A stretch of 64,000 nucleotides of DNA from Oxalobacteraceae bacterium (GTDB taxonomy: Bacteria; Pseudomonadota; Gammaproteobacteria; Burkholderiales; Burkholderiaceae_D), in contig JAIXXN010000057.1 in assembly GCA_027490725.1 (NCBI GenBank), positions 186,001 through 250,000 on the forward strand, read 5' to 3'. The position numbers and the translations under genes were made by a program. Below the pieces are notes generated by a model that ran no database searches, was not told the origin of the DNA, and saw only the letters and a list, made by a program, of their open reading frames with translations. Of the stretch, positions 46,201-54,114 are shown in pieces (position 1 is the first letter of the stretch; each line of letters begins with the position of its first letter).

Positions 46201-46427
46201 TGAAACGCCTCTGCAAGCTGGCCTGCGCCCTCGGCGCCGCGCTGCTACTTAACGCCTGTGCCAGCATCACGCCAGTCCAGCCCTGGCAGAAAGGCCTGCT
46301 AGCCAAGCCGGAAATGAGTTTTGCCGGCGATGCCATCGGCAATGGCTTCAACGAACACATCTATTCGAGTCGCGAAGCGGCTTCCGGTGGCAGCGGCGCC
46401 AATGGCGGCGGCTGCGGCTGCTATTGA
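46200..46427 (+). CDS. DUF4266 small lipoprotein with Cys-rich tail
   Basis: 75 residues. Lipoprotein signal with lipobox LNAC about residue 20, then the family core ITPVQPWQKGLLAKPEM. A Gly-rich end GGGCGCY places two Cys one residue apart at the very C-terminus. The pattern is that of DUF4266. The gene overlaps the TlpA stop by one base and runs up to the DUF3570 gene. Function unknown. The vicinal-type Cys pair and a thioredoxin neighbour suggest metal or redox chemistry at the outer-membrane inner face. Confidence 0.88.
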   Translation: MKRLCKLACALGAALLLNACASITPVQPWQKGLLAKPEMSFAGDAIGNGFNEHIYSSREAASGGSGANGGGCGCY

Positions 46428-46444
46428 ACGGAGCGCCACCCGCT

Positions 46445-47551
46445 ATGCACACCACCCTGCAACGCAATACCCTGCTGGCCGCAGCGCTCAGCCTTCCCCT
46501 GCTGTCCGCCCAGGCCGAAGCCCAGCCGGAAAACGGCACGCTCAGTCTCAAGTATCTCGATTATCAGGATAGCCAGCCCGGCGCCAAGCGGGTGCGCGTG
46601 ACGGCACCGGAACTGAGCCTGATGACGCCAGTCGGCAGCGCCTGGTCGCTGTCCGCCAGCCACATCGTTGACAGTATCACGGGCGCTTCGCCGGCCTATC
46701 ACACGGAGGCACTGGTGCCACTGCATGACCAGCGCCGCGCCACCGATCTCAGCGTGACCCATTACAGTGAGCTGACTACCGCGACCATCGGTGCCAGCTA
46801 TTCGGCCGAGTCGGACTATGTGTCGCGCGGCCTGAATCTGGCAGCGACCCTGTCGACGGAGGATAGAAACACCAGCTGGAATCTGGGCTTCAATTTGCTG
46901 CATGACAGCATTAACCCGGGTAACCAGATCGTTACGGACGAGCACAAGAATGTCGTCGATCTGTCACTCGGGCTGACGCAGGTGCTGAGCAGCCGCGATC
47001 TGGCGCAGGTGCTGCTCGGCTACTCGCACGGCAAGGGCTATTTTAGCGACCCGTACAAAATCTTCGACCAGCGTCCGCGCATCCGTAACCATAGCACCCT
47101 GCTGTTGCGCTGGAACCACCACATCGAGGCCAGTGGCGGCACCAGCCGGCTGGCCTACCGCTATTATCAGGACAGTTTTGCAATCCGCGCCCACACGCTA
47201 ACGGCCGAGTATGTGCAGCCGCTGCCACAGGGCTGGAGCCTCAGCCCCCAGTTACGCCTGTACAGCCAGAGTGCCGCCAGTTTCTATGTCGAGCACGACC
47301 TGAACAGCGACCCTTTCCCCACCAATCCGCCCGATGGCGCCAGTTTTTACACGGAAGAACAGCGCTTGGCAGCATACGGCGCGCGCACCGTGGGCGTGAC
47401 GCTGAGCAAGCGCTGGGGCGCGTGGAGCGCCGATCTGCGGGCCCAGCACTATGAACAGCGCAATCAATGGCGCTGGGGTGGCAGTGGCAGCCGCAATCTG
47501 GCCCCCTTCAGGGCGCGTATCGTGCAACTGGCGCTGACACGCCAGTTCTAG
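46445..47551 (+). CDS. DUF3570 outer-membrane beta-barrel with flavinylation-like motif
   Basis: 368 residues from the ATG at 46445; an in-frame TTG at 46424 overlapping the DUF4266 stop is an alternative. A signal peptide (LAAALSLPLLSAQAEA) is followed by repeated amphipathic strands and a C-terminal aromatic (LALTRQF), indicating an outer-membrane barrel. Residues 76-82 read DSITGAS, which fits the ApbE acceptor consensus Dxx[ST]GA[ST], making Thr79 a candidate FMN-threonine site. The motif lies at the end of the predicted third strand. ApbE is encoded 4 bp downstream. The family is DUF3570; its function is not established. Flavinylation of this protein is inference from motif and gene order. 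Confidence 0.88.
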   Translation: MHTTLQRNTLLAAALSLPLLSAQAEAQPENGTLSLKYLDYQDSQPGAKRVRVTAPELSLMTPVGSAWSLSASHIVDSITGASPAYHTEALVPLHDQRRATDLSVTHYSELTTATIGASYSAESDYVSRGLNLAATLSTEDRNTSWNLGFNLLHDSINPGNQIVTDEHKNVVDLSLGLTQVLSSRDLAQVLLGYSHGKGYFSDPYKIFDQRPRIRNHSTLLLRWNHHIEASGGTSRLAYRYYQDSFAIRAHTLTAEYVQPLPQGWSLSPQLRLYSQSAASFYVEHDLNSDPFPTNPPDGASFYTEEQRLAAYGARTVGVTLSKRWGAWSADLRAQHYEQRNQWRWGGSGSRNLAPFRARIVQLALTRQF

Positions 47552-47555
47552 GCGC

Positions 47556-48452
47556 ATGGAAGTCTTCCGCCTACCTTTTTCCGCCATGGCCAGCCAGTGC
47601 GAGGTGGTGCTGGCGGCGCCGGATCTGGCCAGCGCCACAGCACTGGCCGGGGCAGCCAGTGCCGAGGTACTGCGTATCGAGCACAAATACTCGCGCTATC
47701 GTGCCGACAGCATCGTTTCGCGCATCAATGCGGCTGCAGGCGTTGCGGCCGTTGTGTGCGACGAAGAAACCTTGGCGCTTCTACAATATGCCGACGAACT
47801 GTATCGCAGCAGCGACGGTCTGTTCGACCTCAGCTCCGGTGTGTTGCGCCGGGTCTGGGATTTCCGGCTCGGCCGCCTGCCCGATCCGGCTGCACTGGCC
47901 GACTGCCTGGCGTCGATAGGCTGGTCGCGCGTGCAGCGCGAGGCGGACCGCATCGCACTGCCGCAGGCAGGCATGCAACTCGATTTTGGCGGCTTCGGTA
48001 AGGAATATGCGGCCGATCGCGCGGCCGATATTCTGCGCCAGCAAGGCGTGCAGTACGGCTATGTCAATCTGGCCGGGGATATCCGTGTGCTGGGCCCGCA
48101 TCCGGCCGGGCGCCCCTGGCAAATCGGTATACAGGATCCCCGTCAGCGAGACCGGCTGGTGGCCAGCATTCCCGTCACGCAGGGCGCGCTCACCACCAGT
48201 GGCGACTACGAACGCTATTTCGAGCTCGATGGTCAACGCTACTGTCACATCCTGGATCCCCGCGACGGCCAGCCGGTACGCTACTGGCGCTCGGTCACGG
48301 TGCTGGCACCGCTGGCCATCGTGGCGGGCGGCGTCAGCACCATCGCCATGCTCAGACAGCAGGCCGGGCTGGACTATCTGGAAGCCTGCGGCTACAGCTA
48401 TCTGGCGATCGATCAGCAAGGTCAGATACAGCACAAAATCTGCCATGCATAG
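47556..48452 (+). CDS. apbE: FAD:protein FMN transferase (ApbE family), no signal peptide
   Basis: 298 residues. Family landmarks are SAMASQCEVVLAA, YSRYRADSIVSRIN, LQLDFGGFGKEYAADRAADIL split by the conserved GGFGKGYA-like motif, YVNLAGDIRVLG, and the metal-site region ITTSGDYER/HILDPRDGQPV as TTSGDYERYF and HILDPRDGQP. It transfers FMN from FAD to Thr/Ser of target proteins. Most ApbE proteins are exported lipoproteins; this one starts directly with the catalytic domain and there is no upstream in-frame start, so it appears cytoplasmic. Last gene of the TlpA-DUF4266-DUF3570-ApbE operon. Confidence 0.93.
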   Translation: MEVFRLPFSAMASQCEVVLAAPDLASATALAGAASAEVLRIEHKYSRYRADSIVSRINAAAGVAAVVCDEETLALLQYADELYRSSDGLFDLSSGVLRRVWDFRLGRLPDPAALADCLASIGWSRVQREADRIALPQAGMQLDFGGFGKEYAADRAADILRQQGVQYGYVNLAGDIRVLGPHPAGRPWQIGIQDPRQRDRLVASIPVTQGALTTSGDYERYFELDGQRYCHILDPRDGQPVRYWRSVTVLAPLAIVAGGVSTIAMLRQQAGLDYLEACGYSYLAIDQQGQIQHKICHA

Positions 48453-48580
48453 ATCAAAGAGCTGCCAGCGGCCAGCCTGTGCCCGGACCCCGGGCGCACA
48501 CCGGCCAGTACCGCATGGCCAACGACTTGTTCAGCCTAGCAACACTCGCCGCCCGCCGCGATGAATCTTTCCTGCAGCCA

Positions 48581-48609
48581 TTGCTAATTTAGTTGCCACC
48601 ATCTATATT
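48581..48609 (+). promoter_or_regulatory. candidate sigma-70 promoter for the HD-GYP gene
   Basis: TTGCTA at 48581 and TATATT at 48604 with a 17-bp spacer match consensus at four and five of six positions. They lie 49 bp before the ATG. The preceding part of the 205-bp gap holds a GC-rich imperfect hairpin around CCCGGACCCCGGG (about 48471-48507). Confidence 0.45.
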
Positions 48610-48657
48610 CGGGGTACATCACTGCGCACAGTCTGCCCTATCACTTCGTTTGGATCT

Positions 48658-49719
48658 ATGAAGCTTTCCGTTGTCATTGTCGATGATTCGGAGATTAACC
48701 TCTCCCTGTTCAAGAACTTCGTTGCACGCATCAACGGACTCGATCCGCTGTGCTTCAGCGTCTCGAACGAAGCGCTGGCGTGGTGCGAACAGCATGGCGC
48801 AGACATCGTCATCGTCGACTACATGATGCCGGCACCGGATGGTCTGGAAGTGCTAAAGCGTATCGCACGTATGCCGCACATGCGCGATGTCCCGGTGATC
48901 ATGATTACCGCCAACGACCAGAAACAGGTGCGGGTAGCGGCCCTCGAATCGGGCGCTACCGATTTCCTCAACAAACCGGTCGACAAAAGCGAATTCATTG
49001 CGCGCATCCGCAATATGGCGACCATGCGGCGCGGCCAGCGCTTGCTGGCCGACCGTGCCGCACTGCTGTCCGAGGAAGTTGCGCAAGCCACCCGCGCCAT
49101 CGTCGAGCGTGAACGGGACACCATTGTGCGCCTCAGTCGCGCCGCCGAATACCGCGATCCCGAGACGGGCAATCACATCCTGCGTATGGCCCAGATCGCC
49201 AAGCTGGTAGGTGGCCGCATGGGCCTCAGCACTGCGCAGCAGACCATGCTACTGGAAGCGGCGCCCATGCATGACATCGGCAAGGTCGGTATCCCCGATC
49301 ACATTCTCTTAAAACCGGGCAAGCTCGATCACGACGAATTTTTCATCATGAAGCAGCACGCTGAAATCGGCTATGCCATTCTCAGCAACAGCCCTTCGCC
49401 AATTCTTGACGCTGCGGCGGAGATCGCCCTGTGCCACCACGAAAAATTCGATGGCAGCGGCTACCCACGCGGCCTGCGCGGTGAACAGATCCCGCTCTAC
49501 AGCCGCATCGTCGCCGTCTCGGATGTGTTCGATGCGCTGACCTCGGCACGTCCCTATAAACGCGCCTGGGAAGTGGAACGGGCACGCAATTATTTGCAGG
49601 AAAATAGCGGTGCCCATTTTGATCCGGCCTGCGTCGCCGCCTTCCTCGAAGTCTGGGACGAGGTGCTGAAAGTGCGCGAGCAGATCGGCATCGATCACAG
49701 CGACGACCTGCCCCACTAG
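48658..49719 (+). CDS. response regulator with HD-GYP c-di-GMP phosphodiesterase
   Basis: 353 residues. The receiver domain (1-120) has VIVDDSEIN, VIVDYMMPAPDG and KPVDKSEF. A helical linker leads to the HD-GYP domain with RAAEYRDPETGNHILRMA, MHDIGKVGIPDHILLKPGKL (HD dyad), HAEIGYAIL and CHHEKFDGSGYP (GYP signature). All metal-ligand motifs are intact, so it should degrade c-di-GMP to GMP or pGpG when the receiver is phosphorylated. RpfG-like architecture. It precedes the FIST sensor and hybrid kinase genes by 68 bp and is the natural output of that kinase; an AGCCCTAG-rich patch lies in the gap. Confidence 0.94.
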   Translation: MKLSVVIVDDSEINLSLFKNFVARINGLDPLCFSVSNEALAWCEQHGADIVIVDYMMPAPDGLEVLKRIARMPHMRDVPVIMITANDQKQVRVAALESGATDFLNKPVDKSEFIARIRNMATMRRGQRLLADRAALLSEEVAQATRAIVERERDTIVRLSRAAEYRDPETGNHILRMAQIAKLVGGRMGLSTAQQTMLLEAAPMHDIGKVGIPDHILLKPGKLDHDEFFIMKQHAEIGYAILSNSPSPILDAAAEIALCHHEKFDGSGYPRGLRGEQIPLYSRIVAVSDVFDALTSARPYKRAWEVERARNYLQENSGAHFDPACVAAFLEVWDEVLKVREQIGIDHSDDLPH

Positions 49720-49787
49720 CCCTAGCACGATTTATAGCCCGAGCCCTAGCCCGAACCCTAGCTACAGCCCTTTTACCGAGAAACCAC

Positions 49788-50945
49788 ATGCAAATCCAGC
49801 AAACCAGTTTCCAGCTCGGCGAAAACGCCGCTAGCGCCCTCGCTCCCCTCGCAGCACTGGCGCCGCAACTGGTGCTGGTATTTGCCGCGCCACAGTTTTT
49901 CAGCGCTGAGACAGGAACTGCCAGCCTGGCCGGCAGCCTCGCTGCGCTATTCCCTGACGCTGCCGTGATTGGTTGTTCGACCGCGGGAGAAATTGTCGGC
50001 GCCCGCGTACAGGAACACAGTGCCGTCGTCACGGCTGTGCATTTCGAACATGCCCGCATACTGTCCGCCGCGACCGAACTGGCCAGCATGGAACACTCCT
50101 ACGCGGCCGGTCAGCAGGTCGGCAAGGCACTGGCGGCACCCGATCTGCGTGGCGCGCTGGTGTTCGCGCCCGGCGTCAGTATCAACGGTAGTGCGCTGGT
50201 GGCCGGGATGACGGCGGCACTCGGCTCCAGCCTGCCGATCACCGGCGGTCTGGCCGGCGACAACGGCGCCTTCCAGCAAACCTGGACCATCGGCAAGAAC
50301 GGCGTGTCGGAGCGTGCGGTGGTGGCGGTCGGACTGGCCGGCGACTCGTTGCAAATCGGTCACGGCTTCTTCGGCGGCTGGCGCGCCTTTGGTCCGGCCC
50401 GCTGCGTGACACGCTGCGAAGGCAATCTGCTCTACGAACTCGATGGCGAGCCGGCGCTGGACGTCTACAAGCGCTACCTTGGCGACTATGCACGCGACCT
50501 GCCTGCCTCGGGCCTGCTGTTCCCGTTCGAGATGCTGGGTGACGATCTGAGCGAAGTAGGCCTGATCCGTACCATCCTCGGCATCGACGAAGCGCAAGGC
50601 TCGCTGCTGCTGGCAGGTGCCATTCATCAGGGCGGCTTCCTGCGCCTGATGCAGGCCTCCACCGATGCCCTGATCGACGGCGCAGAAGTCGCGGCAGAGA
50701 AAACCATCGCCATGCAGCAGCCGGATACCCCCCATCTGGCCCTACTGGTATCGTGCGTGGTCCGCAAACTGGTGATGGGCGACCGGGTCGAGGAAGAAAT
50801 CGAGGCGGTTGCCGCGATTCTCGGCAAACAGGCTTGCTCGACCGGCTTCTACTCGTATGGTGAAATTACCCCGTTTGCCCCGGGCGTGGCCTGTGAAGTG
50901 CACAACCAGACCATGACGATCACCACTATCACCGAAACCGTCTAA
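49788..50945 (+). CDS. FIST-domain sensor protein (NosP-like)
   Basis: 385 residues, cytoplasmic. FIST_N (about 25-225: VLVFAAPQF, IGCSTAGEI, LPITGGLAGDNGAF, AVVAVGLAGDSLQIGHGFFGGW) and FIST_C (about 226-370: ALDVYKRYLG, FPFEML, FYSYGEITPF) are complete. GCSTAGE and FYSYGEI are the family hallmarks. Some FIST proteins encoded beside hybrid kinases (NosP) bind haem and sense nitric oxide. The gene order here, FIST then a PAS-containing hybrid kinase 46 bp downstream, matches that situation. Haem binding itself cannot be read from the sequence. Confidence 0.9.
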   Translation: MQIQQTSFQLGENAASALAPLAALAPQLVLVFAAPQFFSAETGTASLAGSLAALFPDAAVIGCSTAGEIVGARVQEHSAVVTAVHFEHARILSAATELASMEHSYAAGQQVGKALAAPDLRGALVFAPGVSINGSALVAGMTAALGSSLPITGGLAGDNGAFQQTWTIGKNGVSERAVVAVGLAGDSLQIGHGFFGGWRAFGPARCVTRCEGNLLYELDGEPALDVYKRYLGDYARDLPASGLLFPFEMLGDDLSEVGLIRTILGIDEAQGSLLLAGAIHQGGFLRLMQASTDALIDGAEVAAEKTIAMQQPDTPHLALLVSCVVRKLVMGDRVEEEIEAVAAILGKQACSTGFYSYGEITPFAPGVACEVHNQTMTITTITETV

Positions 50946-50991
50946 AGCGCTATGCGCGCCTGCGCGCACCGGCAACTCAAGGAGCAATCGA

Positions 50992-53900
50992 TTGCAGCAC
51001 AAAACCTTCCTGCGCCAGTTACGGCGCACTACCGGTATCGAGGACGAACAGCAGTTGCTGGCGTTTCTCGATGCCGCCCGTGCGCTGGGCAGCAATCCGG
51101 AGTTACCGGACAGCGTGCGCAAGGGCCTGGAAGGCATGAGCGAGTTATTCGAACGGGTGGTACGTACCTACGAACAGTACGACCGTGATCTGGATTTGCG
51201 AACCCGCAGTCTGGAGCTGAGTTCACGCGAATTGACGGAAGCCAATACCCGTCAGCGTCAGGAACTGGCGCGCCGCGAAAGTGCGATCGCGCTGTTGCGT
51301 GAGACTGCGCAGGCCCTGCAAGACGACCCGGCCGGTGCCGATGGCCGCAATGGCGACCTGTATGACGTGGTGGAACTGATCAACGAACTGGTCCAGCAAC
51401 GGCGCGCCGGCGAACTGGCTTTGCGCCAGACCCAGCGCGCGCTGGAAAACCAGAAATTCGCGATGGACCAGCACGCCATCATCAGCATTACCGATCCCGA
51501 TGGTCTGATCACCTATGCCAACGAACGCTTCTGCAGTGTCTCCGGTTACGCCCGCGAAGAGCTGATCGGCACCAGTCACCGCCTGATCAATTCGGGCCAT
51601 CACCCGCGCGAATTCTTTACCAATCTGTGGGACACCATACGGGCCGGCAAGGTCTGGGACAATCAGGTCTGCAACCGTGCCAAGGATGGCAGTCTGTACT
51701 GGGTCCATGCAACCGTCGTACCCTTCCTCGACGAGCATGGCAAGCCCTATCAGTATGTGGCGATCCGTACCGATATCACTGCCCACCATGCACTGATGGA
51801 GCGCCTGAAGGAACAGCTACACTTCGTCGAAGAGCTGTTCGAAGCCATCCCCCTGCCGGTGTATGTGAAAGACCAGCAGCGCCGCTACCAGCAGGTGAAT
51901 CCCGCCTTCGAACAGTACTTTAACATCAAGCGCGAAGACATTCTCGGCAAAACCGTTTACGACCTGCTGACGGCGGACGGTGCGGCCATGCATGATGCCT
52001 ACGATAGCAGCCTGTTTGCCGGTGATGAACTGCAGAGTTTCGAGGCGCTGATCCCGACCGCCGACGGACGCCAGCGCGAGGGGATCTACCGGAAAGCGCT
52101 GCTGACCCGACCCGATGGCGAGGTCGCCGGGCTGGTGGGCACCATTGCCGACATTACCGAGCGCAAGATGCTGGAGCGCGACGCCTTGCTGGCCAAAGAA
52201 GCAGCCGAAGCAGCTACACGCGCCAAGAGCGACTTCCTGGCCAATATGAGCCACGAAATCCGTACCCCAATGAACAGCATTCTGGGGATGACGGATCTGG
52301 CGCTGGACACCAATCTGACAGCCGAGCAGCGCGAGTACCTGACCATCAGCAAATCGTCCACCGAAGCGCTGCTCACCATCATCAACGACATTCTCGACTT
52401 TTCCAAAATCGAAGCCGGCAAACTGCAGATCGACGCCACCCAGTTCGACCTGCAGGATGTGGTGGGCAGTACCATCAAGGTGCTGGCCGAGCAGGAAAAC
52501 AGCAAGCGCCTCGAGTTTGCCTGCTACGTCGCGCCACAAGTGCCGGCTTATGTGGTGGGCGATGCGGGCCGTTTGCGCCAGATCCTGATGAATCTGGTTG
52601 GCAACGCCATCAAATTCACCCGTCAGGGCGAGGTGCTGGTACGCGTCGCACTGCAGGAACTGCATGACGACGTCGCCACCCTGCACTTCTCGGTTCAGGA
52701 CAGCGGCATCGGCATACCGGCCGCCAAGCAGCAAGCCATTTTCGAGGCCTTCGAACAGGCCGACACGTCGACCACACGGCACTACGGTGGCACCGGCCTG
52801 GGACTCACCATTTCCAGCTATCTGGTGTCGCTGATGGGTGGCCGGATCTGGGTCGACAGCGTTGAAGGCGTCGGCAGTACCTTCCACTTCACCTGCCAGT
52901 TCCATCGCGGTGCCAGCGATAGCCCGCCGCGCCTGTCGAGCCGTCTGGGCGCACTGGCGCAGCGCCACGTGCTGCTGGTGGTGGCGAACCAGAGCTGCCG
53001 CCAGATACTGGCCGACACCCTGGCCCAGTGGCAGATCCAGGTTACGTCTGTCGGCAGCGGCGCCGAGGCCCTGCAGCATCTGCAGGCCGGCGATCAGGCC
53101 TATGCCTGCGTGCTACTGGACGCCCTACTCAATGACCAGCACAGCGCCGAGACGGCAGCGGCCATCAACCAGTTACCGGCGGCGCAGCGGGTACCGCTGG
53201 TGGTGATGGCGCCGACCGCGAGTCTGGGCAGCGAACGCTGGAATCAAGTCAGCGTCGGCACCATCATTACCAAGCCGGTACTGCCGGGCGATATGGCGAA
53301 TGCCCTGTTGCTGGCCGTCGGTGCAGCGCCCCTGCAGCCCAGCGCAGCACAGGCAGCGACGCACAAGCTGCAAACGCCGCAACGCATCCTCGCGCCGCTC
53401 GATATCCTGCTGGTGGAAGACCATCCGGCCAATCAGCGCCTCGCGATTACCCTGCTGGAACGCTGGGGACACCGGATCACGCTGGCGCAGGATGGCCGCG
53501 AGGCACTCAACCGGCTGGCCAGCGCACGCTTCGATATGGTGCTGATGGATATGCAGATGCCGGTGATCGACGGACTGGAAGCGACGCGGATTTTCCGCGC
53601 CACGGAACAGGGGCCGCGCACCGCCATCATTGCGATGACCGCCAACGCCATGCAGGGCGACAAAGAACGCTGTCTGGCCGCCGGCATGGATGGCTATCTC
53701 ACCAAACCGTTCAAAAAAGAGCAGTTACGCGCAGTGCTGGAACTGTATCATCCGCGGCCCCATGATGCGGGCAGCTTCGATTACGCCGCCGCCCTGCTCG
53801 GGACCGAAGCCGATGTACTGGAAATTATCGGCGAACAGGCGCTGCACATCTTCCCGCAGGATTTCGCCGCCTTGCGCAGCGCGGTCGCGGCAGGCGAGAC

Positions 53901-54093
53901 GGCAACCATTACCCGCATGGCCCACTCGATCAAGGGTAACGCGGCAATTTTCTACGCCCAGCCACTGGCCGATCTGGCCAACCAGATCGAGCAGGGACAG
54001 GCCGGCGCCGCTATTGACAGCATGATCACCGCCATGGAAAAGGAATTCATGCTGCTGGCGCAAGCGCTGCGCAGCGCGCTGGGTCTGCACTAG
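50992..54093 (+). CDS. cytoplasmic PAS-PAS hybrid histidine kinase with HPt (NahK-like)
   Basis: 1033 residues from a TTG start at 50992, supported by AAGGAG 7 bases upstream. No membrane helix. Order: N-terminal coiled coil (~60-150), PAS1 (~155-265: SITDPDGLITYANERFC), PAS2 (~275-400: YVKDQQRRYQQVNPAF), HisKA (SHEIRTPMN, His421), HATPase_c ([24 protein letters not shown]). A degenerate receiver has VVANQS replacing the acidic pair. A normal receiver has VEDH, MDMQMPVIDG (Asp853) and KPFK. A C-terminal HPt has His978 in AHSIKGNAAIF. The soluble kinase next to a FIST protein resembles NosP/NahK pairs. The HPt could pass phosphate to the HD-GYP regulator upstream. Confidence 0.94.
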   Translation: MQHKTFLRQLRRTTGIEDEQQLLAFLDAARALGSNPELPDSVRKGLEGMSELFERVVRTYEQYDRDLDLRTRSLELSSRELTEANTRQRQELARRESAIALLRETAQALQDDPAGADGRNGDLYDVVELINELVQQRRAGELALRQTQRALENQKFAMDQHAIISITDPDGLITYANERFCSVSGYAREELIGTSHRLINSGHHPREFFTNLWDTIRAGKVWDNQVCNRAKDGSLYWVHATVVPFLDEHGKPYQYVAIRTDITAHHALMERLKEQLHFVEELFEAIPLPVYVKDQQRRYQQVNPAFEQYFNIKREDILGKTVYDLLTADGAAMHDAYDSSLFAGDELQSFEALIPTADGRQREGIYRKALLTRPDGEVAGLVGTIADITERKMLERDALLAKEAAEAATRAKSDFLANMSHEIRTPMNSILGMTDLALDTNLTAEQREYLTISKSSTEALLTIINDILDFSKIEAGKLQIDATQFDLQDVVGSTIKVLAEQENSKRLEFACYVAPQVPAYVVGDAGRLRQILMNLVGNAIKFTRQGEVLVRVALQELHDDVATLHFSVQDSGIGIPAAKQQAIFEAFEQADTSTTRHYGGTGLGLTISSYLVSLMGGRIWVDSVEGVGSTFHFTCQFHRGASDSPPRLSSRLGALAQRHVLLVVANQSCRQILADTLAQWQIQVTSVGSGAEALQHLQAGDQAYACVLLDALLNDQHSAETAAAINQLPAAQRVPLVVMAPTASLGSERWNQVSVGTIITKPVLPGDMANALLLAVGAAPLQPSAAQAATHKLQTPQRILAPLDILLVEDHPANQRLAITLLERWGHRITLAQDGREALNRLASARFDMVLMDMQMPVIDGLEATRIFRATEQGPRTAIIAMTANAMQGDKERCLAAGMDGYLTKPFKKEQLRAVLELYHPRPHDAGSFDYAAALLGTEADVLEIIGEQALHIFPQDFAALRSAVAAGETATITRMAHSIKGNAAIFYAQPLADLANQIEQGQAGAAIDSMITAMEKEFMLLAQALRSALGLH

Positions 54094-54114
54094 ACCCGCG
54101 CCGCTGGGCCAGAG

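Noticed and set aside
49717-49772. AGCCCTAG/AGCCCGAG repeats between HD-GYP and FIST genes
   Set aside because: Only four or five degenerate copies in a 68-bp gap; no defined unit length or symmetry, so no feature claimed.
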